A DNA stretch of 64,000 bases from Stemphylium vesicarium (Eukaryota; Ascomycota; Dothideomycetes; Pleosporales; Pleosporaceae), in contig QXCR01000018.1 of assembly GCA_004380135.1 (NCBI GenBank), positions 276,124-340,123 of the forward strand, in the 5' to 3' direction. Positions within the stretch are counted from its first letter, which is position 1, and each line of letters begins with the position of its first letter. A program made the position numbers and the translations under genes. This document shows, in pieces, positions 24,101 to 34,357 of this stretch. The notes beneath the pieces are model-generated. The model was not told where the DNA came from, searched no databases, and saw only the letters and a list, made by a program, of their open reading frames with translations.

Positions 24101-24343
24101 GTCAGCGACATTGAGAGCGAGACAAAGGCCTGCTATGAGGCGATCCGCGACTTGGCGAACAGCTACATCAAGCTCATCGAGCAGAAGGGTGAAGCTGCGA
24201 TCAAGGCACAGGTGCGGTGGGGTAATTCAGGCGACATACTGCGGGAGGTACTGAGCGATTCCGATGTGGAGTTTTACGCTTCAGAGTATGTTGACAGCGC
24301 GTTACACGCCTGGAGGGGTGTGCTGCAAGTGAAGCTCAAGTAG
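21153..24343 (+). CDS. MDM20: NatB N-terminal acetyltransferase auxiliary subunit (Mdm20/Naa25)
   Basis: Ribosome-anchoring, non-catalytic subunit of NatB, which acetylates N termini beginning Met-Asp/Glu/Asn/Gln; loss in yeast disturbs tropomyosin and actin cables. Seven exons, 21153-21272, 21326-21631, 21682-21879, 21928-22277, 22327-22591, 22710-23460 and 23505-24343, join to 942 residues, a usual size. The N terminus (CKAQRDYPKAKFADSFVQKS then NPFLLAWRADLSLQL) is TPR-like, as in Naa25, and helical repeats continue throughout. Mid-protein words such as KPGSGPLEKFLESQLAAV and ARLHLNLGFGKCAFQMY match the Mdm20 family region. A tropomyosin gene lies in the same window at 54 kb; it begins MDQ, so it is a predicted NatB substrate. 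Confidence 0.9.
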
Positions 24344-25528
24344 ATCGCATATCCATCTACGCTGCAGTCTCGCACATGTCTCATTGCAGGATGTATTGCT
24401 ACATCTTTGGATAAGCAAGTAGTTCTTCCGCATGCATACAGATATCTGGCTGTGCAACCACGTTGGAAGAATCTCTAAATCTTGCTAGAACCACAACAAT
24501 ACTTTGCATCAGTCCCTCAAATGTGCTTGACTCCATTCCACGAATCTCTCGACAGTTCCGCTTCTCATGTCAAGTTTGACCAGACTACCAAACCGCAGAA
24601 ATTATGCTGGAAATAAACGCCTCCCAGTACCAGTACAATTGCATCAACGAAATCCCATCCCAAGAGCTCGCAGATAAACCAATTCTCGTTCTACTCTTCC
24701 TCATTACGACACAAGATATGCTCCAAGAAACCCGATCAAAATTCGAACGCTGGGAGTTCCCACCGCTGGATCCCAAGAAACACTGCTGCGAGTGCAGCCA
24801 CCCTACTTGTCTTGTGACTTTCATTGATAGCGCACTGAGGCTTCTACGCGTTCGACCGAAGAACTATCAGCCTGTTCTTGTTTGCGATTGTACGCGTCAT
24901 GGGTAGGAGTCTGGTCGGAGGAAGCCGGAGTGAGATTATGGGGTTGTTATACATTCTGAGCTGGGAAGATGTGATGGATGGTGGATGGAGGTGGGGCATT
25001 AAAGGAGTATTTCTGAATCGGAATTGATTTATTGGAAAAGCAGGCTTGCAGTTTTGCTGCAAATCCGCCTTATAGGGTTGCAACAACTAGCGGGTGGGTC
25101 GCATGCTCCTGGTTGTCATAAAGAAACGACGTATCAAGGTGCTATTTTTGCAAACAGTTTTCTTTTCACCTCGTTACTTCCGTGCTTTCCCACATGCCTG
25201 CAATATAGATGAGCCTGGGTCCTTCGTACCTTCCCAAATGAAACGTGGGTGATGTTCGTTTGAGAAGACCCTGGGATCGCTGCGACCAGCAGTGAAGAGG
25301 CAAACGCACAACGCTGCGTAGCGACTCATACTCACCTCATTGTTGGAGCACCATCATTAGCTTTTCATCGCTCACCTAATATTTATTAATACTTATCCTC
25401 TCATTCATCCTCACCCCCATCGCTGTTCAATCGCGCTGCACCTCAACTGCGCACAGCGGTCGCGCCCATCAACAAGCAATAACGATAACAAATACTTCGT
25501 TTTGGACTGAGTATTGCACGAAATAATC
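24344..25528. other. Intergenic region with one small candidate ORF
   Basis: 1185 bp between the NatB subunit and the zinc-ribbon-like gene. Apart from the 100-codon frame at 24604-24906, nothing is supported. The last 200 bp are C/T- and A-rich, as expected of a fungal 5' leader. Confidence 0.45.
24604..24906 (+). CDS. Hypothetical 100-residue Cys-containing protein
   Basis: An ATG-initiated, intronless 100-codon frame. The N-terminal half is acidic/hydrophobic (PILVLLFLITTQDML) and the C-terminal half carries CCECSHPTC and later VLVCDCTRH, a paired-cysteine spacing that could bind a metal. It lies just upstream of a larger Cys-rich gene that contains the words WRCCKCKRG and CVCTHRSC, so a relic or small relative is conceivable. 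There is no splice or family evidence, and it may be a chance frame. Confidence 0.3.
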   Translation: MLEINASQYQYNCINEIPSQELADKPILVLLFLITTQDMLQETRSKFERWEFPPLDPKKHCCECSHPTCLVTFIDSALRLLRVRPKNYQPVLVCDCTRHG

Positions 25529-26749
25529 ATGATCGGAGCATCAGCTCACAATGTCGACTCCGGTGGCTCACCGAGTAAGAACATGAGATCGGTGCGACAA
25601 AAGCGAAGTGACTCTCTGCAGAAGCAAGAGAGGCGCGAGCAGACCGTCGTGGACCTACCAAGCATCTCTTCCGACACCGCAGGTACTCATCTCAAAAACG
25701 ACACAGTGGGGCAGGACAGCCGTGGGCCAAAAGCTGAGCAGGGCGCTGAGCAAGAGAGGTACGACGGTCGAATGCAGCCGGTGAACACGACCACAGGGAG
25801 TTACAACTACGTTGGACTGGGGCTAACGCAGAAACTTCCTGGCAGTGTTGCACGCGCGCGTGCTATTGCGGAGAGTCGACTGAAGAGCAGCAATGCCCAG
25901 CATCCATCCCTTCGAGAGCGCCACGGCGACTCAGACGCTCCAAAGGCGCCGAGCTCAGGCACCATCACCTTCGCTCCTGAGAGTATTGAGGCACCAAGTC
26001 CCTGCGGCAAGTGGCGATGCTGCAAGTGCAAGCGTGGTCATGCGGTCTACAGCTCCGCACATAGCCAGCATCCAGTCAGCGTCTTGAGCTGTGTTTGTAC
26101 GCATAGGTCGTGTTCCAAGTGCACACTGGAGGGCTTACTCAGACAGTTCGTACCCATGAGCGAGCCTGAGGTTGTGCCGTTGTCAGAAGATAAAGACAAG
26201 GCTGTCAGGTTCGGCGTCTTCTGCGATGGATGCGGTCTTTCCTGGCGCGCGCAAGAGGTCCACGAAAGTGTCAAGAAGGAGGCGGTGAAGTCGGCCCTAC
26301 TACAGGTATCTGGTATGCCTAAGCGACTGGCCGCTCGCAAGCCACATCCTCTCGAGCGTATCCGGGCATCCCGGTCGATGAGCAATCTGCGTACTCCTCC
26401 CCAGCCGTCTGCGCCAATGGCTGCCTCAAAGTCCGTCTTCAACCTCCGTGCGTTGTCGAGCGAGATGAAGAAAGAGCATGGAGAACAAGCCGATCTGGTG
26501 TCTGTCAAGTTTACTGGTATCAAGTGCACCTGCGGTATGACCACTGATGCTACTTCTCTCTGCTTCCAGATTGTCGACCCGCCTAAGGATTTCCACAAGG
26601 TTCAATTTGCTAAGCAGATGGCTGGACGTCGTGTGGCCGGCTTTGGAAGTACCCCGGAAGACAAAGCGAGGGGCCATGGCACGCCCATGTTGACTCTGAA
26701 GGGAGGTCGACGACACCCAAACCCGCTCATGAGCAACCCGATCTCATAG
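25529..26749 (+). CDS. Cys-rich protein, probable double zinc ribbon
   Basis: Intronless 406-residue protein; the ATG at 25529 is used because the frame upstream opens only with TTG. The N-terminal ~150 residues are polar and probably disordered. The central part holds ordered Cys clusters: GKWRCCKCKRGHAV, then LSCVCTHRSCSKCTLEG, then FGVFCDGCGLSWRAQ, and near the C terminus TGIKCTCGMT. The CxxC...CxC...CxxC spacing suggests two zinc ribbons or a small RING-like fold. Similar proteins occur, to my knowledge, as an uncharacterised expansion in Dothideomycetes. Between the clusters are Ser/Arg motifs RASRSMSNLRTP and ASKSVFNLRAL that look like a repeated docking or phosphorylation motif (S-x-x-N-L-R). 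Function unknown. Confidence 0.78.
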   Translation: MIGASAHNVDSGGSPSKNMRSVRQKRSDSLQKQERREQTVVDLPSISSDTAGTHLKNDTVGQDSRGPKAEQGAEQERYDGRMQPVNTTTGSYNYVGLGLTQKLPGSVARARAIAESRLKSSNAQHPSLRERHGDSDAPKAPSSGTITFAPESIEAPSPCGKWRCCKCKRGHAVYSSAHSQHPVSVLSCVCTHRSCSKCTLEGLLRQFVPMSEPEVVPLSEDKDKAVRFGVFCDGCGLSWRAQEVHESVKKEAVKSALLQVSGMPKRLAARKPHPLERIRASRSMSNLRTPPQPSAPMAASKSVFNLRALSSEMKKEHGEQADLVSVKFTGIKCTCGMTTDATSLCFQIVDPPKDFHKVQFAKQMAGRRVAGFGSTPEDKARGHGTPMLTLKGGRRHPNPLMSNPIS

Positions 26750-28033
26750 TACGAGGTTCTACCGAGCAAATTCCAGGCATTATTGGAGTTCTGGGAGGGA
26801 AGGATTAGTCAAAAGGGACATACTGGCAACGGAGTAGGCTTTACAGTCTGGGTGCATTGAGGCATCTTCAGGCGTTTGATCGTGGTAAGGCCGTACAGTC
26901 CTGGCTTTCGACTTGGATACAAGGACCATGATCAGAGACCGACGTACGCAACAGTGGGTGTGCATGGCTAAATGGACAACGATCCTTGGCTGGCTCGTGA
27001 TCTCGACGATTACCGTCGTCTTTGAACCTCCATTCCAGCGGGTGGTGATGCCTTGGGCTCTTATCCGCCACCATCGGTCATTTTGAGAATTAATGAACTG
27101 GAACAATACTTTCTGACTCTACCAGATGTTGGCTGACTCTTTGGAATGTGACTTGTAGTGGTTGGTGTGACTGAGATATTCAGCTTTCTGACGTGTGCCT
27201 CAGCTCGAGCATCAGTAGTCATCTTGCCATCGCGAAGGCTTCGTCGGGCATCGCCGAAAAACCAACAGTCACTGCCTGTCCCGCAATGGCACTTACCGGA
27301 AGTAGGCCTGGGCTATTCTTCGATCTCCAATGTCGTGATGCGCTATGCAGGTAGGGTACGACTATGCGAAGCAGCCTTGTTTGTACAGCCTCACGCTAGA
27401 AGGTGGTCAGTAGGGAACACTTCTGTCATCAGCCACATCTTTTTCATTATACGAACCCCGCGTAAGGCATCGAAGACACTAAACAAGTCGGTGTGAAAGT
27501 ATCAGCGTGATATCCATGAAAGCAGAGGGGCATTGGGAACCAGATCCATAGTTCTGAACGTACGGCACATGAGGCACAGCCGCACGCCAGCGAGACGCTC
27601 ATTTGCCGGCGCGTACAGGCTCACCACGACAAAAGTTTGCAGATAAAGCGCGGTTTGCCGCGCGCATTGAAGTCAAAGTGCCCTATCACCCGTTTCGCAC
27701 TTCAAACACTCATCAACGATAACTGCCAACATAGCCCGTGTCCGTTTGCGTCGTTGTTGTGCAACCAAGAGCTAGGACAAGCGCATTGTCAATCAAGGTA
27801 AAACCTAGTCAGATCTCATTGGTCACGTAGGATTACCTGCCCCACCAAACGCTTCCATAAGACTCCCAGCAGCGCGACTGACAATCACGAAAGCAGTTTC
27901 CAGTATTTCTATCAACCTGTATCTTGCAGGCAGTCCGCAATAACAACTACATCCTCGACACAGCCTGAAGTCGTTATCGCTACAGGGAAATCACAGCCGT
28001 TGAACGATATCCTGACCCAAAGTCGCACCCATC
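26750..28033. other. Intergenic region, no gene seen
   Basis: 1284 bp between two plus-strand genes. Open frames of up to 112 codons occur on both strands but none carries a motif or splice pattern. Likely 3' UTR plus promoter and 5' leader. Confidence 0.4.
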
Positions 28034-28846
28034 ATGCGCAATCTCAACTTCTTCTCAAGCAAGAAAGGTTCTCCGAATGGCGAACCCAGCCAAAACGCAC
28101 AAGCAGAATGTCCCGCAAAGGAGAAGACCGCATCTCCATCGAAAGCCATAAACGTTGATGCACCAGTCATCGACACGGAGGACCAGCTCCCACCCCTACC
28201 CAACCCGCTCCCAAACCGGCACGCAGACTTCCTCCACTGCATGCCCAAAGATGCGCCCACCTATCGCAAGTTCAGCGTCTTCACCGCGGGAAGCATAGAG
28301 CAAGGCAGAGCAATCCAGTGGCAGCAACAAATGGCCGACATGCTGGCCCCCTACCCCATCACAGTGTGCAACCCACGCCGCGGCAACTGGGACGAAGCGG
28401 ACACGGAAGAGGAAAACAGAAGGAATTTCCAAGCGCAGGTAGATTGGGAGTTGAGCGCGCTGGAGCAAGTTGATGTTATCTGCTTCTTCTTCGATGTCAC
28501 GACTATGAGCCCCGTTTCGCTCCTTGAATTGGGGCTTTGGGCTGCGTCGGATAAGGTTGTTGTGTGCTGTGGTGACAAGTATCACAGATCGAAGAATGTG
28601 GAGATTACATGTGCGAGGTATGATGTCCCGTTGGTAAAGACGTTTGCGGAGCTGGTCCCGGCTGTGGTGAAGAGGCTGGAGGAGAAGGGCATGCGCCTTG
28701 ATGGAAAGGGCGAGTTGGTCGGCGAGAACGTGCATGTTGACAAGGAGAAGCCGAAGAAAATACCGCAGGTGGAGAGGGAGAAGGCCGAGTTGCAGGAGCG
28801 GGTTAAGGCGCTTGAGGCACAGTTGGCGGTGCAGGCTAAGATGTGA
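28034..28846 (+). CDS. Nucleoside 2-deoxyribosyltransferase-like protein
   Basis: Intronless 270-residue protein. After about 70 disordered residues comes a Rossmann-like domain: KFSVFTAGSIEQGRAIQWQQ, VCNPRRGNWDEAD, FQAQVDWELSALEQVDVIC, and TMSPVSLLELGLWA. This order matches the nucleoside 2-deoxyribosyltransferase-like fold, in which the Glu of the ELG motif is the nucleophile that attacks the N-glycosidic bond. The C-terminal 40 residues are a charged coiled coil (EREKAELQERVKALEAQL). Enzymatic activity is not established for the fungal members; a nucleotide-binding or sanitising role is inference. The promoter side is a 1.3-kb gap. Confidence 0.8.
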   Translation: MRNLNFFSSKKGSPNGEPSQNAQAECPAKEKTASPSKAINVDAPVIDTEDQLPPLPNPLPNRHADFLHCMPKDAPTYRKFSVFTAGSIEQGRAIQWQQQMADMLAPYPITVCNPRRGNWDEADTEEENRRNFQAQVDWELSALEQVDVICFFFDVTTMSPVSLLELGLWAASDKVVVCCGDKYHRSKNVEITCARYDVPLVKTFAELVPAVVKRLEEKGMRLDGKGELVGENVHVDKEKPKKIPQVEREKAELQERVKALEAQLAVQAKM

Positions 28847-29106
28847 TCTTGGCTGCTCTCTCTTTGTCTGATGCGATTTATGATTGGAGTTGGCGGCTAT
28901 TTGGGCCACTTTCCTTGGGTTGGTTTTTGTCTTTGTACAATATGTTCTTGGGAGGCCTTTTTGTCAATACCCTAGATGTATCCCTCGATTACATATATGT
29001 TAAAATACCGTGATATGATATAGGATCGACCACTTTGAACAGACCAAGCCATGTTCGTATCAGTGTTCGCTTCTTCGTCGTCATTCTGCTCGTTACCCGC
29101 TCATTC

Positions 29107-29721
29107 TCACCCTTCCTCAACATCAAACCCAACCCTAACCCACAAACTACACCCCTCACACCCGACAAGCACCTCCTTCTCGCCTCTCCTTTCCGCATCT
29201 TCGAGCTCCTCTTCCAGGATCCTGAAACCCTGATCCGCACCGCAGCGACATCCGCGCGTCCACTGCATCCGCGCATCGTCGTCTTGCACACCGTTATCCG
29301 CCTCCTCCTCCGCCTCAAAGTCACTGAGATCAAGCAGTTCAAGCCCCAGTATAAAATCACTCGACGGACCCTCTTCACGTCCCCTTCCACCATCCAACCC
29401 TCCTAGCGAAGAAGATCGCGAACGAAGCGCATCTCCATTCCGCAGGAACCAATTCTCGTATTCTATCCGTGTCTTGCCGTTTGCAAGAACTGTGTAGGCT
29501 TCTTTTACGTCGTCGACTGTGTAGCCGCCTCTTGCTACCCCTTGCCCTTCCTCCTTCTCTGCCTTCGCCTTCTTGTCCGGATGCGCCGCCAGCAGCGCAA
29601 TCTTGTATGCTCGGCGCAGGTCCACGGTGGTGTTGTTTTGGCGAGCTGCGGCGGCGGCGGCGGCGCCCCAGGCTGGCGCTTCTAGGCTGAGGATATGGTA
29701 GTAGTCTTTGGTGTAAGCCAT
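29107..29721 (-). CDS. DPH4: Diphthamide biosynthesis protein 4 (J-protein)
   Basis: J-domain/zinc-finger co-factor in diphthamide synthesis on elongation factor 2 (DnaJC24 type). Intronless, 204 residues from the ATG at 29721; upstream in-frame sequence lacks a better ATG. The J domain starts MAYTKDYYHILSLEAP and carries HPDK at residues 47-50, preceded by an unusual Ala-rich insert (WGAAAAAAAR) between helix I and helix II. The C-terminal DPH-type zinc finger has CRCG and GCEGCSLWVRV, the four expected zinc ligands. Family proteins are usually 150-200 residues, so length fits. The gene converges with the deoxyribosyltransferase-like gene across 260 bp. Confidence 0.92.
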   Translation of the reverse strand: MAYTKDYYHILSLEAPAWGAAAAAAARQNNTTVDLRRAYKIALLAAHPDKKAKAEKEEGQGVARGGYTVDDVKEAYTVLANGKTRIEYENWFLRNGDALRSRSSSLGGLDGGRGREEGPSSDFILGLELLDLSDFEAEEEADNGVQDDDARMQWTRGCRCGADQGFRILEEELEDAERRGEKEVLVGCEGCSLWVRVGFDVEEG

Positions 29722-30673
29722 CCTGCTTGTGTGCGCGCGTGGGCGTTTTCGGTTTTGTGCGTATAGGGTCTTGGATTGTCGACCGCTGACCGGAGGCTGG
29801 GTGCCGCAAATGCGACGGTGCAATTTTCGGGGCCAATAAGGGAATGAAAATACTCAGCGCCCGTGATTACGAATGGCACTGCCCACAAGGGGCGTATTCA
29901 GTGATTTTGCCATACACGACGCGCCATGGGACGGGGCACAGAAAAGTTGGGCGCGGGCGGGGGACATGTTCGCTTCTTAGTAGTGGGGCAACCGGTTCTG
30001 CAGGGTTGGGCACATGGCAGACTTGGAAAGGCCCGACCAGAGTCCTAAGATCGGCATTGTATATGTAAACAAGCCAGGTGTTGTGAGTCAGAGGTACGTA
30101 CTGGGTCGCAGAGGTCAACATCACGGCATGGATTCAGCAAGTTGAAGTAACGATTTCTTTGGCTAGCTAAGAGTGCAGTATCATGACATTAAGCCCACCA
30201 GAGCCTTACGTACTGCTCAGCTGGCCATCGAAGAAGATGTCCTGACTCCGAGACTACCAAGAAGACGTCAAACATCTCTGTCCGCCATAGGATTGAGGTG
30301 TTTATGGGCTGCCAAAACGAAAACATGGGGGGAATTGAGGATCGCATCCGAGGAACCGAGCGCAGCCTTCTCTCGCCGTTAGCAGCCCAGGCCCCCATGA
30401 AGAGGGGACTGGAAGTACTGCGATCGTGTTTGAGCGCACGACCTCAGCCCACTGCGTGCTCGATAGGATAGCGCCGGCGATACAGGAGTTAAAGGGAAAT
30501 ACATCAGTCATGGGGAATTCGACCGTACCGAACCGCTTGCTGCCAAAGCCAATTTTTGAAATCACACAGAACACGTACAACTCCGTAGGACGCTCGCTAT
30601 CGGCCTCCTTCGTCTATTCGAAAACAGATGACGACGGCTGAGGATACACAAGGTCGAAACAGGGAGAGTGCGC
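29722..30673. other. Intergenic region
   Basis: 952 bp between two minus-strand genes: DPH4 promoter plus 14-3-3 3' UTR. A small hairpin with stem TCGTG/CACGA near 30424-30442 is not part of a tRNA fold. No gene supported. Confidence 0.4.
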
Positions 30674-31988
30674 TTAAGCGGCGGGGGCAGGGGCGGCAGC
30701 AGGTGGCTGCTCCTCAGTCTTGGCCTCAGTTGCGGCGGGTGCGTCCTCGGTGGTCTTGGCCTCGCCCTCCTTGGGTGCGTCGGTGGTGGCGGCCTCGCCC
30801 TCGTTGCCGTCTGACGACGTCCAGAGGGTAAGGTTGTCACGGAGGAGCTGCATGATGAGGGTGCTGTCGCGGTAGGACTCCTCAGACAGCGAGTCGAGCT
30901 CGGCAATGGCGTCGTCGAAAGCCTGCTTGGCAAGATGGCAAGCACGGTCGGGCGAGTTCAGGATCTCGTAGTAGAAGACCGAGAAGTTCAGGGCAAGACC
31001 GAGACGGATGGGGTGGGTGGGTGTGAGCTCAGTCTGGGCAACATCGGTGGCCGTCTGTGGCAGGGTCAGCTGTTTTGTTGTTTCATAATACTATGCAGTC
31101 ATTGCGTCATACCTTGTAGGCCTCGTGTGCAGCGGTCGCAGCGACCTTGCGCTTCTCACCAGAGGCGAACTCGGCAAGGTAACGGTGGTAGTCTCCCTTC
31201 CTGTTTCGCTGTTAGCTCTGGCTGCATCGGATGCGGCGGCATGTACGCACATCTTGTGGTAGAAGACTTTGGACTCGCCAGACTCGGCCTTGGGGATAAG
31301 GGAGTCGTCGAGGACGTTGAGGACATCCTGGCAGACCTCCTCAAGCTCGGTCTCGATCTTCTGGCGGTAGTCACGGATGGTGCCAACGTGCTTCTCAGTG
31401 CCCTTGGACTCCTCCTTCTGCTCGATTGAGGAGATGATGCGCCACGATGCGCGTCGGGTACCGACAACGTTCTTGTACGCGACAGACAAAAGGTTGCGCT
31501 CGTCAACGGTAAGCTCACCGGCGACCTGCGGCGTATCAGTATACACAATCAAACTAGGCGCCTGCTGCTGCTGGAGCCTGCCCATGTCTAGGCGGATGCG
31601 GTCGGGCATACCTTGGCGACTTCCTGCGAAATAGTCAGTATGTGAGGCCTGGCAAGTGTAGCTGTGTTATCGACTGACCTTCATGTACGTAACCATCTCT
31701 GCAAGCAGCGTCGTTAGCATTGCGCAGGCTCAGCTGAGGGCGCATGGGACTTACCATCGTAGCGCTCAGCCTGTTCACACAGCCGGGCGAGGAAAGTCTT
31801 GCTGTTGCGACGTCAATTACTGTAGGCAGCTGTAGGCAGCACACGTATCGTACCTCTCACGCTGTTTGGGGGAGCCAAGTTAGCCTATGTTGCATGTAGT
31901 CTATTGGGGCCCAGAGGGGCATCCCGCCGGGGGACAACAGCGGGGGGGGGGATGGGGCGGATAAAGCAAGACATACCTCAGTCGCCAT
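30674..31988 (-). CDS. 14-3-3 protein
   Basis: Phosphoserine/threonine-binding dimeric adaptor. Eight exons on the minus strand: 31988-31977 (12 nt), 31861-31854 (8 nt), 31801-31755, 31698-31679, 31623-31612 (12 nt), 31525-31251, 31200-31113 and 31054-30674. They join to 280 residues beginning MATERESKTFLARLCEQAER. Hallmarks are NLLSVAYKNVVGTRRASWR with the basic pocket residues, SKVFYHKMKGDYHRYLAEF, and LALNFSVFYYEILNSP near the C terminus. The 45-residue tail is Ala/Pro/Glu rich, as is usual for fungal 14-3-3. The very small exons are required: each keeps frame and restores the conserved N-terminal helix. Intron 1 contains a G10 run on the plus strand (31942-31951). Fungi usually have one or two copies; which one this is cannot be told. 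Confidence 0.95.
31929..31957 (+). other. G-run cluster in 14-3-3 intron 1
   Basis: The plus strand shows a G5 run, an 8-nt spacer, a G10 run, then AT and G4. The transcribed RNA would carry C-runs, while the non-template-complement DNA strand could form a G-quadruplex. Purely a sequence observation. Confidence 0.4.
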
Positions 31989-33207
31989 TGTGATAGTTGG
32001 GTTGATGGGTGTATGTGGTGTCGGTGGACTGTGGGGTTGGGTGCAGATGTGTACGGAAGGATAGACAGCGGATGGAGTTGTTGAGGTGTTTGTGTGGATC
32101 AACGAACAGAAGAGGATCGAAGTTGTTTTGAGGAAGCGAGCGTCTGCCCTAAGAGTCTCTCGGGGGGCCGTGCGTAAAACGAACAACACCACCCCGTCAA
32201 CTGCGCCTTCCCCCAATTGGCGCCTGGACGAGTTATTCACATGGCCGCCTGCCCCGTTTGCACGCTGGCATGCCGTCCATTCGAGATGTGCATTCCTCTG
32301 CTCCCCCTATTGTCGCTGCCACCACCACGCAGCGGCCGGTGCTGCTGGACGGAGCTGGTAATGAGGGGTACATTCGGCACGTGAGCCTTCAGGGTCTACC
32401 TGTCCAAACCGCAACACGGCCGCCGTGGCCGTAGCCTCGCCCAAAACCCATGCCGCCGTCATTTCATGCCCATCCGCCTGCTCTCCCTGTGACCTCGATA
32501 TCCAGCCGTCACACCAGGGAACCTCTGAAGCGCGGCCGCCAGCGAGAGGCTGACTCCTGGACGGCCGTCCCATGTCTGAGTGGGGGCCAATCAGTGCGCC
32601 TTGGAAACAGCTAGAAAACTTGGACGGCACCTCTTGCGTGGAGCTGCTCTCTGACCCATGATTCGTGTCGCGCCGTGAGCATGCCGTACCCAGATTGCCC
32701 TTCACCTCCAAAGCTTACGTTACGTGAGGCTGTCCTGGCACGTCAGTCCCTCAACGTCAACCTTTGCGCGGTTATTGGCGGCGGGCTGGCAGCGATGATA
32801 TCATTGCAAAGGGAAGCTGAAACATGCAGCATGCCCCAATCTCCAAGCCCATGTCATAGATTTGCCTGATTATCAAGGCAGCACACGTGCATCCAGAATT
32901 ATGTACGGACACCGTCTTTGCCGCATGCCGCATGTGCATTTCCATAACATCCTATCTAAAGCCAACCGCGCTGGTCCGGGCAACATAGTGTTCGTCGCGG
33001 CCCGCAACTGCAGCCCTTGGTCCGCAGCAGGATCGAACTGCATTGACAGGCGCTGTAGCACATTTATCGTGCGGCGCAGGGACATGGTCGTGCCCTTTGA
33101 CCTCTGTAGCCTCCTGAAGCGATTCGTGTCTGACCCAGACTACATTCTGGCCTTTGTTATGTATACCATTATGTCCGATGCGCCGTCTATCCGCGCATAG
33201 GCGTACC
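31989..33207. promoter_or_regulatory. 14-3-3 upstream region
   Basis: 1219 bp upstream of 14-3-3 and downstream of the DUF1640 gene, both on the minus strand. A 134-codon open frame is present but shows no motif. Presumably a long promoter for a highly expressed gene. Confidence 0.4.
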
Positions 33208-34080
33208 TCACATCAACAGCCGCCACACACCCAGCATCAGCGCCGCAGTACCGGTGCACACACCCATCAGCCACTGCAGCGTCGAGAACTTGACTGCCTC
33301 GAGTCTCTCTCTCAGTTGCGCCGTCTCTTGCTCAATCCTCGTGTCTGTCTCCTTCAGCTTCAGCTCCTGCACATTTGCCTCTTCGCGAATGCGCCCCTTT
33401 TCCAGGTTCAAGTCTAGCCTTACAGACGCCTGCGTCCTTTGTATCTCGTCCCGTAATCGAGAGTTCAGCTTCGCCAGCTCGTTGGTGAGGCGCTCGTGTG
33501 AGGCGCGTGTCAGGCTAGATTCGGTAGAGTCGGCGGTCATGAGTTCAGAGCGGAGTTTCGCAAAATCGACTTTCTGTGTATAGGTGGCTTTCTCTTGGTC
33601 CTCACGCAGGACCATAGTACGCGTGAGATTCTGAATGCTAGACAAGTCAGTTGGGCGCAATATAATCCTCCGTGCGGGGTGAACTCACCTCTCTTCAATG
33701 ACATCGCTGAGAACCCTCATCATACCCTCAGCCTGCTCCTCTGTGAAGCCCTCCTCCTTCATCCGCTGCACAAACTTGAGTGTGTCGAAATGGTGGTCCT
33801 TGTACTGCCTTGCAGTCGCGCTGAAGCTGCGCCGGAGCTCCAGCGGAGAGGCATAGCTAGTCTTATGGTGTGGTGATGTCTGCCGCCAGAGCTTTGTTGC
33901 TTGTACTTGGAGTGGTGAGGGCTTCGGGAGTGCGGTGCGACGGTCGGAAGTTGAACAAGACCTATATCGCCTTGCTTCTACTGCGCCTAGCGCTACTGGC
34001 CACGATGCCCTCGCAAACCATTGAAGCTGAGGTAGAAGGAATCGCGATATTGCCGTCGCTTGTATCGAGGGTGCTGTCAT
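33208..34080 (-). CDS. DUF1640 mitochondrial coiled-coil protein (Fmp32/MCUR1 family)
   Basis: Two exons, 34080-33689 and 33637-33208, give 273 residues; an ATG 12 codons further upstream (34116) is also possible. The N-terminal ~95 residues are Arg/Ser/Ala rich with few acidic residues and end in RRSFSATARQ, a good mitochondrial presequence and cleavage region. The DUF1640 core starts FDTLKFVQRMKEEGFTEEQA and continues as a long coiled coil. It closes with one C-terminal membrane segment, LQWLMGVCTGTAALMLGVW. Family members (CCDC90/MCUR1 in animals, Fmp32 in yeast) are inner-membrane proteins linked to calcium-uniporter or cytochrome-oxidase assembly; which applies here is unknown. Confidence 0.88.
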
Positions 34081-34357
34081 TGTGCTGATGTTGCAGTTCC
34101 TACATTCTCTCGCCATCGAGAAATTGAAAGCCGCGGATAGCCAAGCCCTGCGACGTCAATGGATTTGCCGAATTCGGCATACCATTCCACTCTGTCGCAA
34201 AACATTCTTAGAGCACTGCGCAAACACTTTTCATGTATAATGAGATTAATTATTGCTGCATTATCATTCAAAGAAGCCCCAGAAAACATGTTACCCTAAA
34301 AGCATAAACAACGCTTGCTATGCATAACCACAAGAGAGAAGCAAACAATCAACCGCC

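Noticed and set aside
26047..26598. 183-codon frame antisense to the zinc-ribbon-like gene
   Set aside because: The ordered Cys clusters are on the plus strand only.
28196..28909. 237-codon frame antisense to the deoxyribosyltransferase-like gene
   Set aside because: Leu/His/Arg-rich composition typical of an antisense shadow; the opposite strand has a clear family match.
30424..30442. tRNA-like hairpin (TCGTG/CACGA stem)
   Set aside because: The loop is eight bases and lacks the TTCRANY T-loop, and no acceptor or D-arm can be paired around it.
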